A DNA stretch of 64,000 nt, taken from NCBI RefSeq assembly GCF_900496995.4, contig NC_044019.1, positions 4,313,501-4,377,500 of the forward strand, given 5' to 3'. This stretch comes from Aquila chrysaetos chrysaetos. Lineage: Eukaryota; Chordata; Aves; Accipitriformes; Accipitridae. Shown piece by piece: positions 36,860-50,626 of this stretch (within the stretch, counting starts at the first letter, position 1; every line of letters begins with the position of its first letter). Under the pieces are notes generated by a model, which was given only the letters and a program-made list of their open reading frames with translations, had not been told where the DNA came from and ran no database searches. The position numbers were made by a program, and so were the translations under genes.

Positions 36860-38395
36860 GTGAGGGGCGGGCGGCGGGCTCCGGCTCCGGCTCCCTCACA
36901 GGGCGGGCTCCGGCTGTGGGACAGCCGCCCTCCCTGTGCTCCTTCCTCGGTGAAACCATCTCTTCTTCTCCATCCCGGGCAGCTCGGCGGTCCCTTCCCG
37001 CCCCCCCAACCCCACCCCGGGGACCGGCCCCTCAGGGTCAGGTTGTGCCTGCCAGGCGGTTGGGCCTCCCCCCTCCTTGGGTTAACCGCCTTCCCCTCTC
37101 CCCTTCCTTCACCCATGTCACTCTTCTCCTCATCGCCTTCTGGGGAGTGAAGGGCTGCCCCCCCACCCCGCACCCTGGCTTCACATCACGTACCCGCCAA
37201 GCTCTCCCCTTCCATCGGGTAAAGCGCTACCCCCCCCCCCCCCCTTCGTGACCCACCGCTCCCCTTCCTCTTTTTCCTTCGTTTTGCCTTATTTTGCACA
37301 TGACTCTTCTCACCCCCTCTGCAGGGTCTGCCCTGTGCCCGCTGCTGGAAGAGAGTGGTTTGTAGGATGGCGTGGGGGGTGTGTTTGTGAAAGGGTGGTG
37401 CTGAGTGAGGTGGGAACGCTTTGGTTGCTTTGTCTGTTTTATTTTGAGAGCCCACGCGTGAATTTCCCTGTTATAACTGCCTGGCTGTAGTGCTGGAGAC
37501 TGAGATTTAAACTCGGGGATTTCTGAAACATACCTAAATTAAACATAATAAGCACTACATTTTGCTAGAAGTGTTTTATTTCTTCATTGAGTGAAATGCT
37601 GCTTTTAGTTCATCATCCCATTGTATTCCCAATGTCTATCCTATGTTGTAAAATCTGTATATGTATGTTTTCCAAGAATTAGTGGTTTCTGTGAGCTCTT
37701 TGAATCAGTCAAGCAAAAATCTGTAAGAGCTGGCAATCGGGGATTTAGTATTTGACTGGTGGAGAGAGGCCTTGAATTTCTACAGTGAAGCCTGAGAGCT
37801 GTAAACTAGCATCATCAGAGGCAGGAAATTCACTGTCTGAGGTACTCCAATAAGCAGATAAATTAAACCAAAGCTCAGGGTAGATAATGATTGCCATTTA
37901 TGGAACAGGAACGCTAAGTTTTGAATTACTGCATTTCTGCATGTAGTTGCTCAGTGACCTCTACAGAGGGCAGAAATGAACTGGTTTAGAGTTAAGATTT
38001 TTAAAGGGAAATTTTTAGTCTCTGTAGACATAAAGCCAGCGTGTAGGTACCATGGTGACTGGTGCTCTATAAATAACTACGATGGGGATAACACATGCTC
38101 CAGTTGAAAGGCACTGAGCTGCTGCATACCTGGAGAATGTTGCAAACAGGAACTCTCCTCGTTTCTCAGGCATGAAGAAAGCCTACAATAACTGTGAGGG
38201 TTTTTTAAGTATTGCCTCTCTTACTGCAGGGATGAAACAGAGATACGGTTGGGAGGAGAAACTAATTAAATATGAAATACTGTGTTATTCTGAATGAAGA
38301 GTAGCTGATATGTATGTACCCTTTGCTTGGTTAGTGGGAATAGGGTTTGGTTTATGCTGATTTAAAATATGTTTTTTTAATTTATTGCCCTGTAG
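36860..38395 (+). other. CEP85: CEP85 intron 1
   Basis: Donor ccag|gtgagg, acceptor ctgtag. The start is GC-rich and the rest AT-rich unique DNA. Nothing else is recognised. Confidence 0.7.
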
Positions 38396-38412
38396 TTCAC
38401 TGGATAGATAAG

Positions 38413-41400
38413 ATGGCTGCTCTTGAGAAACATCCAGACCTGAGACTCCAGCAGAACAATCCGTCAGGTAAGGAGAGTCCTTTCTTTAAAGCCCTGCTGC
38501 TGTTGGATCCTGTTGCAGTTTCTCTGAGGAGACATGTGGCCCGGAGAAGAGTTCTTTACCAAAAGCTTTTTATTAAAAAAACAATGTCTTATGCCTGCAA
38601 AATAAAACAATTGCATGGGTATGCAAGGGTAGAGAATCCTTTGATAATGAACCTATCTCTTGAGTGATAACTGATAAATGGGGAAGAGTTCTTAACAGTT
38701 AATGCAAAAATGTATCTTTAATTTAACCAGTTTTGCTGTGTGCTAGTGCTGCTGCTCTTTTTCTTAGTCTGAGTATCAGAGTATCAGCTGGGTGTAATAT
38801 CGCCAAACTTATCAAAGTGAGTATAACTTACTGCTTTTGCATTCTGCCTTTCATGACAAGATTGATTTTTTTTTTTTTTTTTAGTCTCCCATTGATATTA
38901 TTTGGCTTCCCTGTGCTTGCTACCATTTCCTTTTGCAAAAGAGATTTCTTTAGCAGCAATACTGGGAGTCAAGCAAGGATCAGTGTGGGTTTTGGTAGCA
39001 TGGGGAATTAGGTATGGCCTAAGTATATTAAAAGGCCTTTCAGTCTGTTGGCTAAAACATAAATAACCCTGAATTTTTCTTTCCAGATCCCAGCACCAGC
39101 CAGAAGAGTAATTTCTTGGAGACTGACTGGAAAACACCTATGTTGTCTGTGAAGTTCCAGAGCCGTGTCAGTCGCTGTTCAAGTGTGGCCGACAGCGGGG
39201 ATGGGGGCATTGGAACCTCCTGCTCAGACAGCACAGAAGGTGATGGTCAGCATCACACAGTAACAGCCAAAGGCTTTAAGTTTTCTTAGAAGATCGACAA
39301 GCATTAAATAGCCTGATAATACTGAACCCTAGAATGGAAAAAAAACTTGGGGAGAGCAGAATCTGTAATAATGTTTGGAAACTATTTCAAAACCAGTGCC
39401 TCAGTACACAGATACGCTGCCTGAAATATAAACAAGTGATTAAGGGACTTGCTGTTTCTTTAAGCTAATTGGGTGATCTACAAACTGTAGTAAGCATTTT
39501 TAAGTGACTAAAAGAGCCACCTTGGTGATTTGCTGGTTCATATTGACCTACAAGTGATTTATCAGAAAGTCTGTCACATGCTTTTTTAAGAAATAATTTA
39601 TAGGTGCCTCTAGAAACTTCAGATCACTGTGCCTTTGTGTGTAAGCCTCTTCAGTGTTAGAGGTCCTTTCTTCTCACTGAAGAATGCTGCAGCCTTGCCC
39701 TCAGCTGAGGCATGTTCTGTGGAGTTGCTTGTCCCAGCAATCCTTTCCACCTGTATTTTGATCTTCACCTGTGAAAGTGTCATAAACCACTACTGATTCA
39801 CTGATTCTTCTTTCAGCAGCGAGGAATTTTTTGTTGTTCTTTAAAACAATGCACTTCACACATTCATGTGTTTCACAAGCTGCCCTGAGCCTTTTGAATG
39901 AGCTATAGATCTTAATAATGTGTGAGTTGAAATGAAGGCTTTTGATAAAGTCTGCCTTGTGGAAATATTGCTAGCAATATTACTAGAGCACATGTTTAAG
40001 TGTCCCATCTAGCCCCTCTCAGGATAATAAAACATCCAGTTGCACGCTGAGGGCAGGGGAGATAATGATGGCTCTTTCAGAAGTTGCCATTCTGAATGTA
40101 ATGTTGTAGCCTTGTTTGTAAGAGCTGAGGCTGAATTGTGGCATGACAGCTGGCTGAAGCACGCCGACTTTCAGGTCAGTACATTAGTCAGAAATGTTGT
40201 GATGACCCTTAGCACAGCCAAGGAACTGATTGCAGCATCCGCACGTGGCATGCTGGTCAGAGAACTCGAGTTCCTGATAGTGATACTGGGCTATAAATTT
40301 AGGGGCTGTAAAAGGAAATTGTACTGTCTCTTCTGTTTGCCAAGGTGAATGTGCTTGTGACTGCTTGGTAGCATGGTGTTCTCTGGAGTTCCTAGGCACA
40401 GCCAAGTAACATCTAAGAGATTTTCTCCCCTTCCTGCTCATTTTTGAGGAGAGGGTCTTGTGTTGTGCCTTTATTGTGATAGTTTTCCTGCAATTCGATA
40501 ATGGTCTTTGCAGAATCTGGTTTCAGTCATATTCAAATCATAACCTTTTATTCCTTCTTGTAACAGTACTTTGAGGTTACAAACAGGTGGAAGGGTGACC
40601 TTGCAGTCCTGATGTTGGATTAAAGAAACATCATGTGAGGATGGGCCTTTAGCCAAACCCATGAAGAAAATGAGTCTGTGTATCCAGGAGAAACCTGGAA
40701 TTGCTGCGATACACAGTGTATCGGGATGAGGAGTGGGAACAGGCACTGTTTGCCTTTCTCAGCTCTTGCTGTTGCTGTATTGAAATCTGAGAGTTGCTAA
40801 GAATAACCCCGTATTTCCATGTAGCCAGGTTTGGTGCCTTTCTGACAGGACGGGCACACGGGCTGGGGTGCGTGCGCTGAACTCTATCTCATTTCCTGTG
40901 GCAATAAGGCAAGAGCCATTACTCTAACCTCCAGAAAAAGCTCTTTTGCTGCAGTGTCCTGGAGGAGTTCGAAGGTCAACAGCTTGGTGATCTAGTGTTC
41001 AACTATGTTTGAAGCTCATCATGGGCTTAGCGAAGGCTTCAGTTAGCTTTGGTTACGGTTCAGAGTCGCTGAGCTGTGGGACGGGCAGAACAGAATCAAG
41101 GTCTCAGTGTTCAGCTGAGTAAGTTTCAGCCTTTTTATTCAATTTAAAGGACTTGATTTCTAAACCTATAGAAAGATAACCGTATTGATTTAAGATTATA
41201 CTAGAGTAGATTAAAAACAAGGGATTAAAAATGTGTACTGAGTTAAACTTGGATTCTCCCTTTGGTTTATGGTGGTAGGAAAATGTCAGCAATGTAGTGA
41301 GGGGGAACATAGGTGTGCCTTAGTCTTGCTGTTGCTGCTTAGGAGGACATGTTCAGGGGGAAAAGAATCGGTTTTTTTAAATTCTTTCTGAAAGTTCAGC

Positions 41401-44400
41401 AGAGGGGTAGCTGTTTGTGTCAGAATATTTTCAGGATTGTAATTAGAGCATCACTCTTCTTCTTTCCCTAGACTTCTGCAATTCCAGTAACGGTTCCTCA
41501 TTCCAGCCCATCAAAACCCAAGTGACCATCCCAACAGCCCATGTTATGCCTTCTACGTTGGGTGCCTCGCCCTCCAAGCTGTGCTCTGCAGGAGACCAGA
41601 GCTGTTCGCAGAGTACTTCAAAAACTGCTATGCCAGGATCTGCTTCTGAACACACAGGGCTCATGAGAAATGGAGATTTTAATGCCGGGAAGCCTTCTCA
41701 GGGGCCACCCAGGGATCTCTTGCGTCTCTACGGGACTTCAGGGGAAAATGGTTTTGAGCAATCCTGGCATCCTGTTTCTGATCACATGAGAACAGAAGAT
41801 ACTTGGAAGTTTGACACCCCTGCCATTGAGCACACCCTTAACCAGTCTCTCTTTCTGGATAGTTTGTGCACTGACCCTCTCCGCAGGTTCCAGAAGTTCA
41901 ATCCAAACTCTGGGGCAGCTGAGGCAGGAAAGGACCATTATAAGGTACTGCCGGAGAGTAAGCAAGTGGCAGGGGCTAATGGTGTCTGTGAGCCCCAAGA
42001 CGGAACATGGCCGAGCGGGAGCAGACTGATGCCAACGGGACTCCAGGCCAACAATTTCTTTTCAAAACCTGTAAATCCTTCATCTCGAGCATGGATGCAA
42101 GAAGCCTGCACGCTACATCCGCACGAGAGCGTCTGTGAGCTCAGTGCTTGGAAACAGCAGCTGGAGAAAGTGCGATTGCAAATAGAGCAAATGCAGGTAG
42201 GGAGCTGCTTGTATGGATGTATGAGTTTGAAACCCTTCCTGTCACTTTAGTCATGAATCATTGTCACAGACTTTTGAAGCAAGGAGGAAAATGTCTCATG
42301 CTTCTCCCTGTCTTACACCAGAAGTCTCTTAATAGTCTGTTTTTACAGCATGTGGTGTCACAGGTATCATTTGACACGCTGCTTATGTGGAGCAGCCCTG
42401 TATTATGTTACAGCACTGCACAATGGTTCAGATCAAGAGGTGAAATATCCTGTCTGCTAGAAACTGCAAAGAAAAAGCATGTCAAGAAGTTCTTAACAGT
42501 TTCTAGAATAACCGTATTCTGTATCTAAAGTTAGGAAACAGACTTTTTTGAAAAGATGCATAAAACTAACTGCAGTTTATTAGATGGAAACAGTTTGTTT
42601 ATCACCTCCAACCAGCTGTACCCTAACGGAGACAAATTGTTTCCAGCAAGCTAGCATAGTGGTCTAAAATTATTTGTTAATCTCCAGTTGTGCTTGGGCA
42701 AAGTTACTTGTTCTTGGACATCGACGGAGACTGAAATAGCTATGTCCTGGCATGCAGATGAGCACACAGCGTGCAAAATAGCTCTAGCAATGTTGCAATT
42801 ACCTCTGTGGAGCACAAACCTTTCCCTCCTCACTTTGTCTCCTCTTTCAGTTACAAAATGGAGGCGTCTGCCACCATCCCTCAATGTATTCTGCTTCGCT
42901 GCCTACACCTGATCCAGCTCAGTGGATCAATATCCTGAACTCCAATGAAAACCTACTCAAGGAGAAAGAGCTCCTCATTGACAGGTGAGAGTTTGATCCT
43001 GACATGTACTTTAAGGACTCCAGTGCATTTCCTTTTGGAAAGGGAGGGTTTTGAAAGTACCAAGGAAAGCTCGTATCTCAGAGTCCCTTTTACCTGATTG
43101 AGCTTTTTTGTTGCAAAGAACAATATAATGACCTTTGAGAACAGCCTATTTTTTTCATGAGGTCTCCTCCCCTTCGTCTTGGATCCTGAAGCATTCAAAT
43201 AAATCCATTTTGGTTGTGGTTTTCTGTGTTTTATAAGGGATAAAGATTTCTGTTTACATCACGATTATTTGGAATGTCAGTACTACTGCCTTTTTGCTTG
43301 AGGACTTTCTGGGAGCTCTTTGATAGCTTTATTTTAAATTTATTCTTTGTGAATTTGGGCTGGCAAACAACACTTCTCATACCCAACGCTAGTGGTCCAT
43401 AAGCTTTTTGAAAAAGTAAGTCCTAGTGAAAACTACCTTTGGCATTTGGACTGTAAACTCTTTTTCTGCTTGCTCATTTTGAGTCCTCTGATGTCTGTTC
43501 ATTTCACTCATAAGCTCCACAGCCAAGCTGGATCCTCCAAAGCATGCAAAGCTTGTGTGTTTTATCTATAATCATTGCGGGGGGGGGAGACTTTGAAGGG
43601 AGGGGAGGGAAGAAAAGTTAATACCAATTGTAAAAAAAAAAAAAAAAAAAAAAGTCACAGTGGATGTCTTGCAGATTTTTCTGCAGTGTTGCAGAGTTGT
43701 CTTTTTATTCTGCTTGTCACTGTACGGAGCGTTAGAGATGTGACACTGTTCCTGTTGTATTGCTTTCTACTACCATTGAAAACAAGGTGTATGTTTGAGA
43801 ACAGTGTATTACCAGCTTTTTGTTTTTGTTTTTTTTTTTTAACAGACAAAGACAACACATATCCCAGTTGGAGCAGAAGGTCCGGGAAAGTGAACTGCAG
43901 GTTCACAGTGCCTTGCTTGGCTGTCCAGCACCCTATGGAGATGTCTACATGTTGAGAATGCAGGTAATTGGGTGCAACAGGGCGTCAGTGAGAAATATGT
44001 ATTGAATCCAGCAGGCATTTCTCACTAGGCGTTTCCTGAGTAGGACGGCTATAACAGAGTAAAATTATACCTTGTGTGGGGTCCCGGTTACCTGTCATCT
44101 CTGAGATCTTCTGTGCGTCTTGAGATTTCAAACCCTGAAGTACTACGGTTTGTTTAGAAGCTGTGCTAGTGATGCAAATGCCTGACAGCACTGACAAATG
44201 CTATTTCAGATATCTTATATACTGCGGTGGGCTGAATGATGTTTGGGAAGTAGGAGGGCTGAGGACACAGCTCTGAGACAGCGCAGGTGCTTAGTGCCAG
44301 TTTGTAACTAACTGAATTCATAGGCTGTCTCTGTTTGCAGGAGCTGCAGCGGGAGAACACGTTTCTTCGAGCACAGTTCACAGAGAAGACTGAATCCCTC

Positions 44401-47400
44401 AGTAAGGAAAAGATTGAATTGGAGAGAAAACTCGCTGCTGCAGAGGTGGATGCAAAGCTGATCCGGGAGTCACTGAAAGAAACTATGCAGAAACATGCAG
44501 AGGAGTTAAAGAAACAGGAAGAAAGGGTATGATCCCATTGCTCTAGAGGGGGGAGGGTGTTTTTTCTTCAAGAAGCTAAAAGTCAATATAGTGCCTAGGT
44601 GAAAGTTTTCTGTGGCAATGTGTTATTGCAGGTATTTTCTGATCTCCTTGTAGAATTCTTTTGGTTTATAAGCAAAAGCCCTTCCTCCTGCAGTTAGAAA
44701 TATTTCAATACCTCTTCTTTTAAACAGAGAAGAAGCCTGTCTTTAAGTGAGCAGAAATGCTGCTGAGTTAAGGTGATCTTGTATTTTGATGTTGAGTCCT
44801 GTACAAAAAGGTAAATGAGCGGGCTCACAGAGGACTGAAGAATGGACAAGAACTTATATAAACTAAACTTTTATATAACTGTCCCTGCAGGTAAAGGGAA
44901 GAGACAAACACATTAATAATCTCAAAAAGAAATGCCAGAAGGAATCTGAACAAAACAGGGAGAGACAACAGAGAATCGAGACCCTGGAACGATACCTGGC
45001 TGATCTACCAACCCTTGAGGACCACCAGAAACAGAGTCAGAAGGTAAAACTTCCTCTGAATTGTGATGACAGCTCTTCACATACTTGCTCAGATGACTTT
45101 TCTACAGCTGCAGATAATAGCCTGTACAGCTGCACAAGTAAAGCTGTGGTCTGGCCTTCTCGGAGGAGGAAAGTTCTGAGCTATAGCTGAGAACTGTCAC
45201 ATAGGTAGTAAAAATCAGCATTGCAAATGTAGTTGAAATGTGGTGTGTGTGGTGAAACCCCTGGGAGATCTCTAGAGTGTTATGATGATCTTTGTTGCAG
45301 CTGAAGGAATCTGAACTGAAGAGTACTGCTATGCAGGAAACAGTGCTGGCACTGGAAACGGAGCTTGGAGATGTCCGGGCTGCTTTCAGGGAGCAAGAGA
45401 TGCAGCTAGAAACCCAAAAACACAAGGAGCTGGAGCTTCTTTCCACTGTGCGCAGGTAAAAATCAGGAGGATTAGAGTAAACTTCATCTTAGCACTGAAG
45501 TAATTGCAGCACAAGAACAGTGATGATTCAGCACAGCCACTGTCCTGCCTGTCAGAACCAGATTACCATGGATTTGTGATGATTATGTTGAATGCTCGCC
45601 AAAATACCGTGTTCAAATTCTGCATGCCAACAGGGGAGGGTGGGAGGAGAACCATGTTGCTGAAAGAAAGGGGGCCCCTGTTTTGTCACCTGGGTTTGTC
45701 TCCTCAGGTTATTGCTGTCAACCATAACTCCTTGCAAAATGGACCTACGTAATCTGCAATCGTTGTGTCTCTGCAAATGTGCCAATATAATGGGTAGGGC
45801 TGTGTCCAGGGAGAGGGACTCCTTCCGTCACAGCCCTGGCAGTTTGCAAGCTGGGATGCAAACAGGGCAACACTGGCATCTGATATGAAAATCATTTGCC
45901 TCCTCATACTGTTTAGTGATGGGAACACCCTTAAATAAAGCTGGTTTTCGCATGGTGTTCTGCTAATTTCAGCTTGCAGGACAAGGTGCAGCAGTGTGTA
46001 AAGAATGCAGAGAGAGGACCCTCTGCCCAGGATGGGGAGAGACAGAAAATAGAAAATGACTCTCTGAGGAAAGAATGCGACTGCCTCAGAAAGGTAACAG
46101 ACTGTGTTGAACGGGAATCACACATTTTTCCTTCCACTGAGTCACACCGGGCACTAAGATGGAATCGGGGACTTTTGCAGTTGTAGGCAGTCACAATTGC
46201 ACTGAAGCGGCAGTTCCTGGAATTCCCAACTGAGGGGTTTTAAAAGCGTAACCATGCACTCCTACAGTAACACTGGAGACAAGTTGCAGGATGCAGAAGA
46301 GGGGAGAGGAAAACCACAAGAATGCAACTTCTCCAGTCTGTTTTTAGCTGATACTTCTAATGGTGCCTTTTATCAGGTGCCTTTCATCAGGGAATCTAAG
46401 TCTACTACTAACAGAAGCAGTGATTAAAGTAGTAAATGGGCAGGAAAGAGAAGAAGGGATGCTGTCCTACTAAAGGAGAAATCCTGGTGGTATTACTGAG
46501 TCTGTATGACCAGTTCTGATGCCTCTGCTTTTGATTCCAGATTGTGGACAAACAGCAGAAGAAGATGGATCAGTTGTCCTTGCAAGTAAAGGTGAGAGGT
46601 GACTGCAGCGAGACCTAGAACTTGAGAATCTGCTGTGAAGTGAGTTAGACTTACTACTTTCCCATGGTCTGTTCTAGAACCTGGAAGAACAGGTGGCCCA
46701 GGAAGAGGGGACAAGCCAAGCTCTGAAAGAGGAGGCGATGAGGAGAGAAAATGCATTGCAGCAGCTCCGAACTGCTGTGAAAGAGGTCAGAGCAGGAGTG
46801 TTTAGAGTGCTCGAGCATAGCAGTTGAATGAACAATGGATTGTCTTTTAGCAAGACCCTTAATTTGCAGTCAGCAGCACAACCTCTCCTGCTTCCTGCTA
46901 GTCAGTTGCCCTGTCAGTGCTCTGAAAGGAGCTCTTTGCTCAAAAGCAGGAGGAAAAAGGCAGTTTCTGCCTCAGGAACTTCAGCTGGGGCTGCTGGATA
47001 TGGTGGAGGACGCTGAACTTGCCAGCTGGGGGCAGCAAGGCGGTGAGCAGGAATCCAAACTCGACTACAGCCCTGGCTGAAGGGCAGGGCTGAGCCCCAC
47101 TCTCAAGCCTAAAGGAAGTCAAGCACAATGGCAGCCCTTGAGGGAAGGGATGGCCAGTGTTGGGGTGAGCGGCTGGTGCACAACCTCCTGGAAGCTTATT
47201 TTGTTGCATCATGCCTCGGCAGGGACAGTGCAGCGTCATGGGGCGCTTCCTGTCTGAGCCAGGAAAGCCAAATGCTCACACCCTGTAGGACTGACACTTG
47301 CTCATCTGGCAAGAGTCTGGAGGGCCTGATGTAAACCAGCTCCTCCTGCCCTTGGTGCTGCCATCATCATCGAGCAGTTGTGTTAAGTTGCTTTAGGTTT

Positions 47401-48120
47401 GCTAGTTCTGTACCAAGTGACCACTAACCTGCTGTGTCCATTTGTTCAGCTTTCAGTGCAGAACCAGGATCTCATTGAGAAGAACCTGACCCTTCAGGAA
47501 CGACTGCGGCAGGCAGAGCTAACAACCCAGCCCCTGCCTGCTGAGACAGCCCGCCTCGCCCAGGAGTTGCACAGTGAGCTGGCCAGTTGTCTGCAGGATT
47601 TGCAGTCTGTCTACAGCATTGTCACTCAGAGGGCTCAGGGCAAGGATCCCAACCTCTCTCTGCTCCTGGGCATTCGCTGTAAGTGTGCGGAGTGGTGACA
47701 GAGCAAACCTTTTGTTCCTGTGCTGTGACAGAATTAAATAACTCACATGTAATATAGCATGGAAGGTTCTTACCTTTCTGGGGTTCTGAACCTTCTTTCT
47801 GTGGTTAGCTAACTCTAAAGGTGCATGCTGTAATAACTAAACGTTAAGTAGTACCTCTTTTGCAAATGTGCGTTGGGTTTTTCTGGCTCACTTGCAAATG
47901 TGTGTGATCCTTGGTCAGAATTGCATGTGAGGTAACTCCCTTCTCTGTCTCCACAGCTGTGCAGTACTCCACTAAGGAGAAAGACGACTTGCTGAGCCCT
48001 GATGGACTTGCAAAGAAACTGGTGGAGGTAAAACAGCTTCACAAAGAGGTGGAGGACTTAAGGACGGCAATATCTGACAGATATGCTCAGGACATGGGAG
48101 ACAACTGCATCACCCAGTAA
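38413..48120 (+). CDS. CEP85: CEP85, centrosomal protein 85 (13 coding exons)
   Basis: Coding exons are 38413-38467 (exon from 38396), 39087-39239, 41472-42196, 42851-42984, 43846-43963, 44341-44526, 44891-45043, 45301-45455, 45973-46093, 46541-46591, 46678-46785, 47450-47678 and 47957-48120. All phases fit and the protein has 783 residues (human 762). The N-terminal half is low complexity, with conserved blocks [16 protein letters not shown] and [14 protein letters not shown]. From about residue 390 there is a long coiled coil containing [36 protein letters not shown] and [18 protein letters not shown]. The C-terminus DRYAQDMG(D/E)N is conserved. Family knowledge: CEP85 sits at centrosomes, restrains NEK2-driven centrosome splitting and binds STIL in centriole duplication. 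The sequence looks fully functional. Confidence 0.97.
39240..41471 (+). other. CEP85: CEP85 intron 3 (largest)
   Basis: 2.2 kb of unique AT-rich DNA. No conserved exon or repeat family is recognised. The later CEP85 introns (42197-42850, 42985-43845, 43964-44340, 44527-44890, 45456-45972, 46094-46540, 46786-47449) are likewise plain. One exception is an A-run at about 43631-43653 in the intron before 43846. Confidence 0.65.
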
Positions 48121-49310
48121 AGAACACTTCCCAAAGTAAGACAGGAAATGAAGACTTGAAACCCTCAGGAGTCTAGAGCTCCTACAACCCAAAACCTATT
48201 CAGCACTTTACCATCCCTTTGCTCGGGTACAAGATGTGTGACTTATCCAATCCGTGAGAAATCAGGGGTTTGTTACCAGAAGTGTTTAGCTTCTGACTGG
48301 CTAACTGGAATCGTTCAGGGCTTCTGTGTCGGCCTTTGCAGTAGCTTTGATCTTGTGGAATGTGTTTATGCTGTGTTTGCTGGAGCTGGTGTGGTCTCTG
48401 ACGCTGGGAGATGAATTCTGAATTGCCTTTCAGGCATGTCAAATGCTGAACATGCAAATGTGACAGTTAAAATCATCACTAAAAGGAAATGTATGCCCTG
48501 GTCTTTCTGATAAATTCTCTGCACAGATCCTGTGTGACTAGTAAGACCAGAGGATTATCAGAGAGTTCAGGGGATATCTGTGGACTTCACAGGCAAGCAG
48601 GTGTGCCAGTTATGCTACTGCTAATTACGTCAAGGTGCTACAGGCTCCTCAGATGCTGTGTGCACAGTTCTGGCTTGGATGCTTGTGTAGCCATTCATGG
48701 AGCAGGACCTGCTTTCCTCAGGTAAATGCAACTGGAGTCTTTCAGTAGCCAACAGGAGTTGGAGAATAAAGCAACACTAAAAGAAGACTCTGAAAATGCT
48801 CCCCCTGGGCACTGCTACCCCAGAAGCCTTAAGCCTTTTATCCCCCCGAAATAGCATTCTGAGTGTGGGTATGATTCAGACTGCAGAGGAAGTGGATTGA
48901 TGCTGAAGTGCCTTAATGTGCTAGAGAAACCTCCTGTCCCCACACTGCTTTGTGCCTAATGTATCTGCTGGCAGGGTGAGGAACTGCTGTTTCTTGTAGC
49001 AGCCTTTAGAGCCATTGCAAACCATCCTGGGGAGCCTCGAATGTCTGTAACGCCTCCCAGAGCTGCAGAGAGCCTCTGTGCCCCCGAGGGACCCTGCTGC
49101 AGGCCAGCAGGGAGACACACTTCGCCTTGGCTCTCTGCTTGCTGCTTGATAGGGAGAAAGCCATTCTGGTCCTAACATGGCAGGGTGGTACAGTTGGATC
49201 TGAGAGCTCTTCCTGATGCCTGCGAGGCAGTGACCACTCGGGCTTTGTTGTAGCCTTGCCCCTTGTTCTCTGGGAGCTTCCTGCTCTTCTGCTAAATAAT
49301 GGGATTTCTA

Positions 49311-49316
49311 AATAAA
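49311..49316 (+). terminator. CEP85: CEP85 poly(A) signal
   Basis: AATAAA 1.19 kb after the stop codon. An earlier AATAAA near 48764 could give a shorter 3' UTR. From 49320 to 50400 no gene is recognised. Confidence 0.6.
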
Positions 49317-50410
49317 TTGGCATGGGATGTGGTTCACTTTATCACAACCCTCCTTAACCGTAGTGGCAAATTTACAGTCCTGAGTGCTTGTTTGTGACAA
49401 CGCTGTGGTGCTGAGGGTGGAACTTTTTTGGTTTTCAGCTTGAGTTAAGAGCAAGATGCTATGTTAGTTTTGTAACAGGGGGGAGAATACTGCTGAAACT
49501 TCTGCTGGTTGGTCGCTCATGGTTCATGTTGGGGCTGTAAGCCCTAGGTTTGGGAGAAATGCATTTGTTATTCCTTTTGTGTTAAAATGTAAGACCAAAT
49601 CTGTTTTGTTCTTAGCGTTTGGCCAGCACAGGTGTGATGGTGGCAAAAAATTCATTAGTTTGCTGTCCCGAGTTATGCCCTGCATGGCATGGGGAGAGAG
49701 TGCAGCAGCGTCTGCTGGGCAGCCGGCTGTCTGTCCTGTTCTTTCCGCATCTGGTGTATTGCATTTCTGGCTGTTTCTGTTCCCAGGCTGCTGTTGCCAC
49801 GTACTGAGCTAAATGTGGGCCAAGGCTATTTCTTGAAGTCATTTGTCCTGACTGCTGGGAGCTCTCTAGGCACTGGGGTGCAGAACAGCACCAGCTATGA
49901 GAATTGCTCTCTCCTGCAGGTTAGCAGGGTGCTGTTTAGCACCATCCCCTTTCCCCGCATTCTCTTTGGGGTGCAAGATCTAGTTCCCAGGTGCTGTATG
50001 GGGACACGTTTGCCCTCTGCCACTGCAGAGCTGGCTGTGAAATGAGATCGTGGCTGAAACCCCATCTTAGCTGATGCTTGGAGCCTCATGCCTGGCCCGG
50101 TCCCAGCAGCTGGGGCTGCCCGGCTCGCATGTTCCTCTCTGAGGAAATGTCCTCTCGTCATCCTCCTGCAGAACTGGACCCCTCTGGCTAAGATGGTGAT
50201 CCCATCTGCCGTACGTGACTGCTGCTCTCCAGGCAGGGGAAATCTTGGACCTTTCTTTACGGAGCACCCCGGAACGGGGCAGCAGGGCCACCTTCCCACC
50301 CTGTCCCACGTTCTCGCCCCACCGTCTGTCCGGCGCTGCGTGTCGCGTTGGGCGCAGTGTATTTCTACCAGCCTTTGTCTCACCCACTCGTTTGTACTGA
50401 GTATTTTGAG

Positions 50411-50626
50411 TATAAAATAAAGCCGCTCTGCTCCACTCCTTCAAAGCGGTCCCGTACGGATGGGGGCGGGCTGCCCGGGACCGGGCCCCGCCGACGCCGC
50501 ATGCCCGGGCCCGCCGGCCCCATTGGTCCCCGCAGTCACATGCCGGGCGGCGGCGGGGCCGCCCGTTCCCTCCCTCCGAGCCTCCCTCCGCCGGGCTGAG
50601 CGCAGGGGAGCGGCCGCGATCGCAGC
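50411..50626 (+). promoter_or_regulatory. SH3BGRL3: SH3BGRL3 promoter and 5' UTR
   Basis: TATAAAATAA at 50411-50420 is followed by a CpG island with an inverted CCAAT (ATTGG) at 50522-50526 and a CACATG E-box near 50536. The ATG is at 50627. Either a TATA start near 50440 or a CpG-island start near 50560 is possible; the sequence does not decide. Confidence 0.5.

Noticed and set aside
46828-47334. Short frames in the CEP85 intron before 47450
   Set aside because: They lie between well-defined exons whose phases already match. Human CEP85 has no insertion at this point as I remember it.
50411-50424. TATAAAATAAAG read as a poly(A) signal of an upstream gene
   Set aside because: CEP85 already has signals at 48764 and 49311, and no coding sequence precedes this one. 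A promoter role for SH3BGRL3 is more likely, though not certain.
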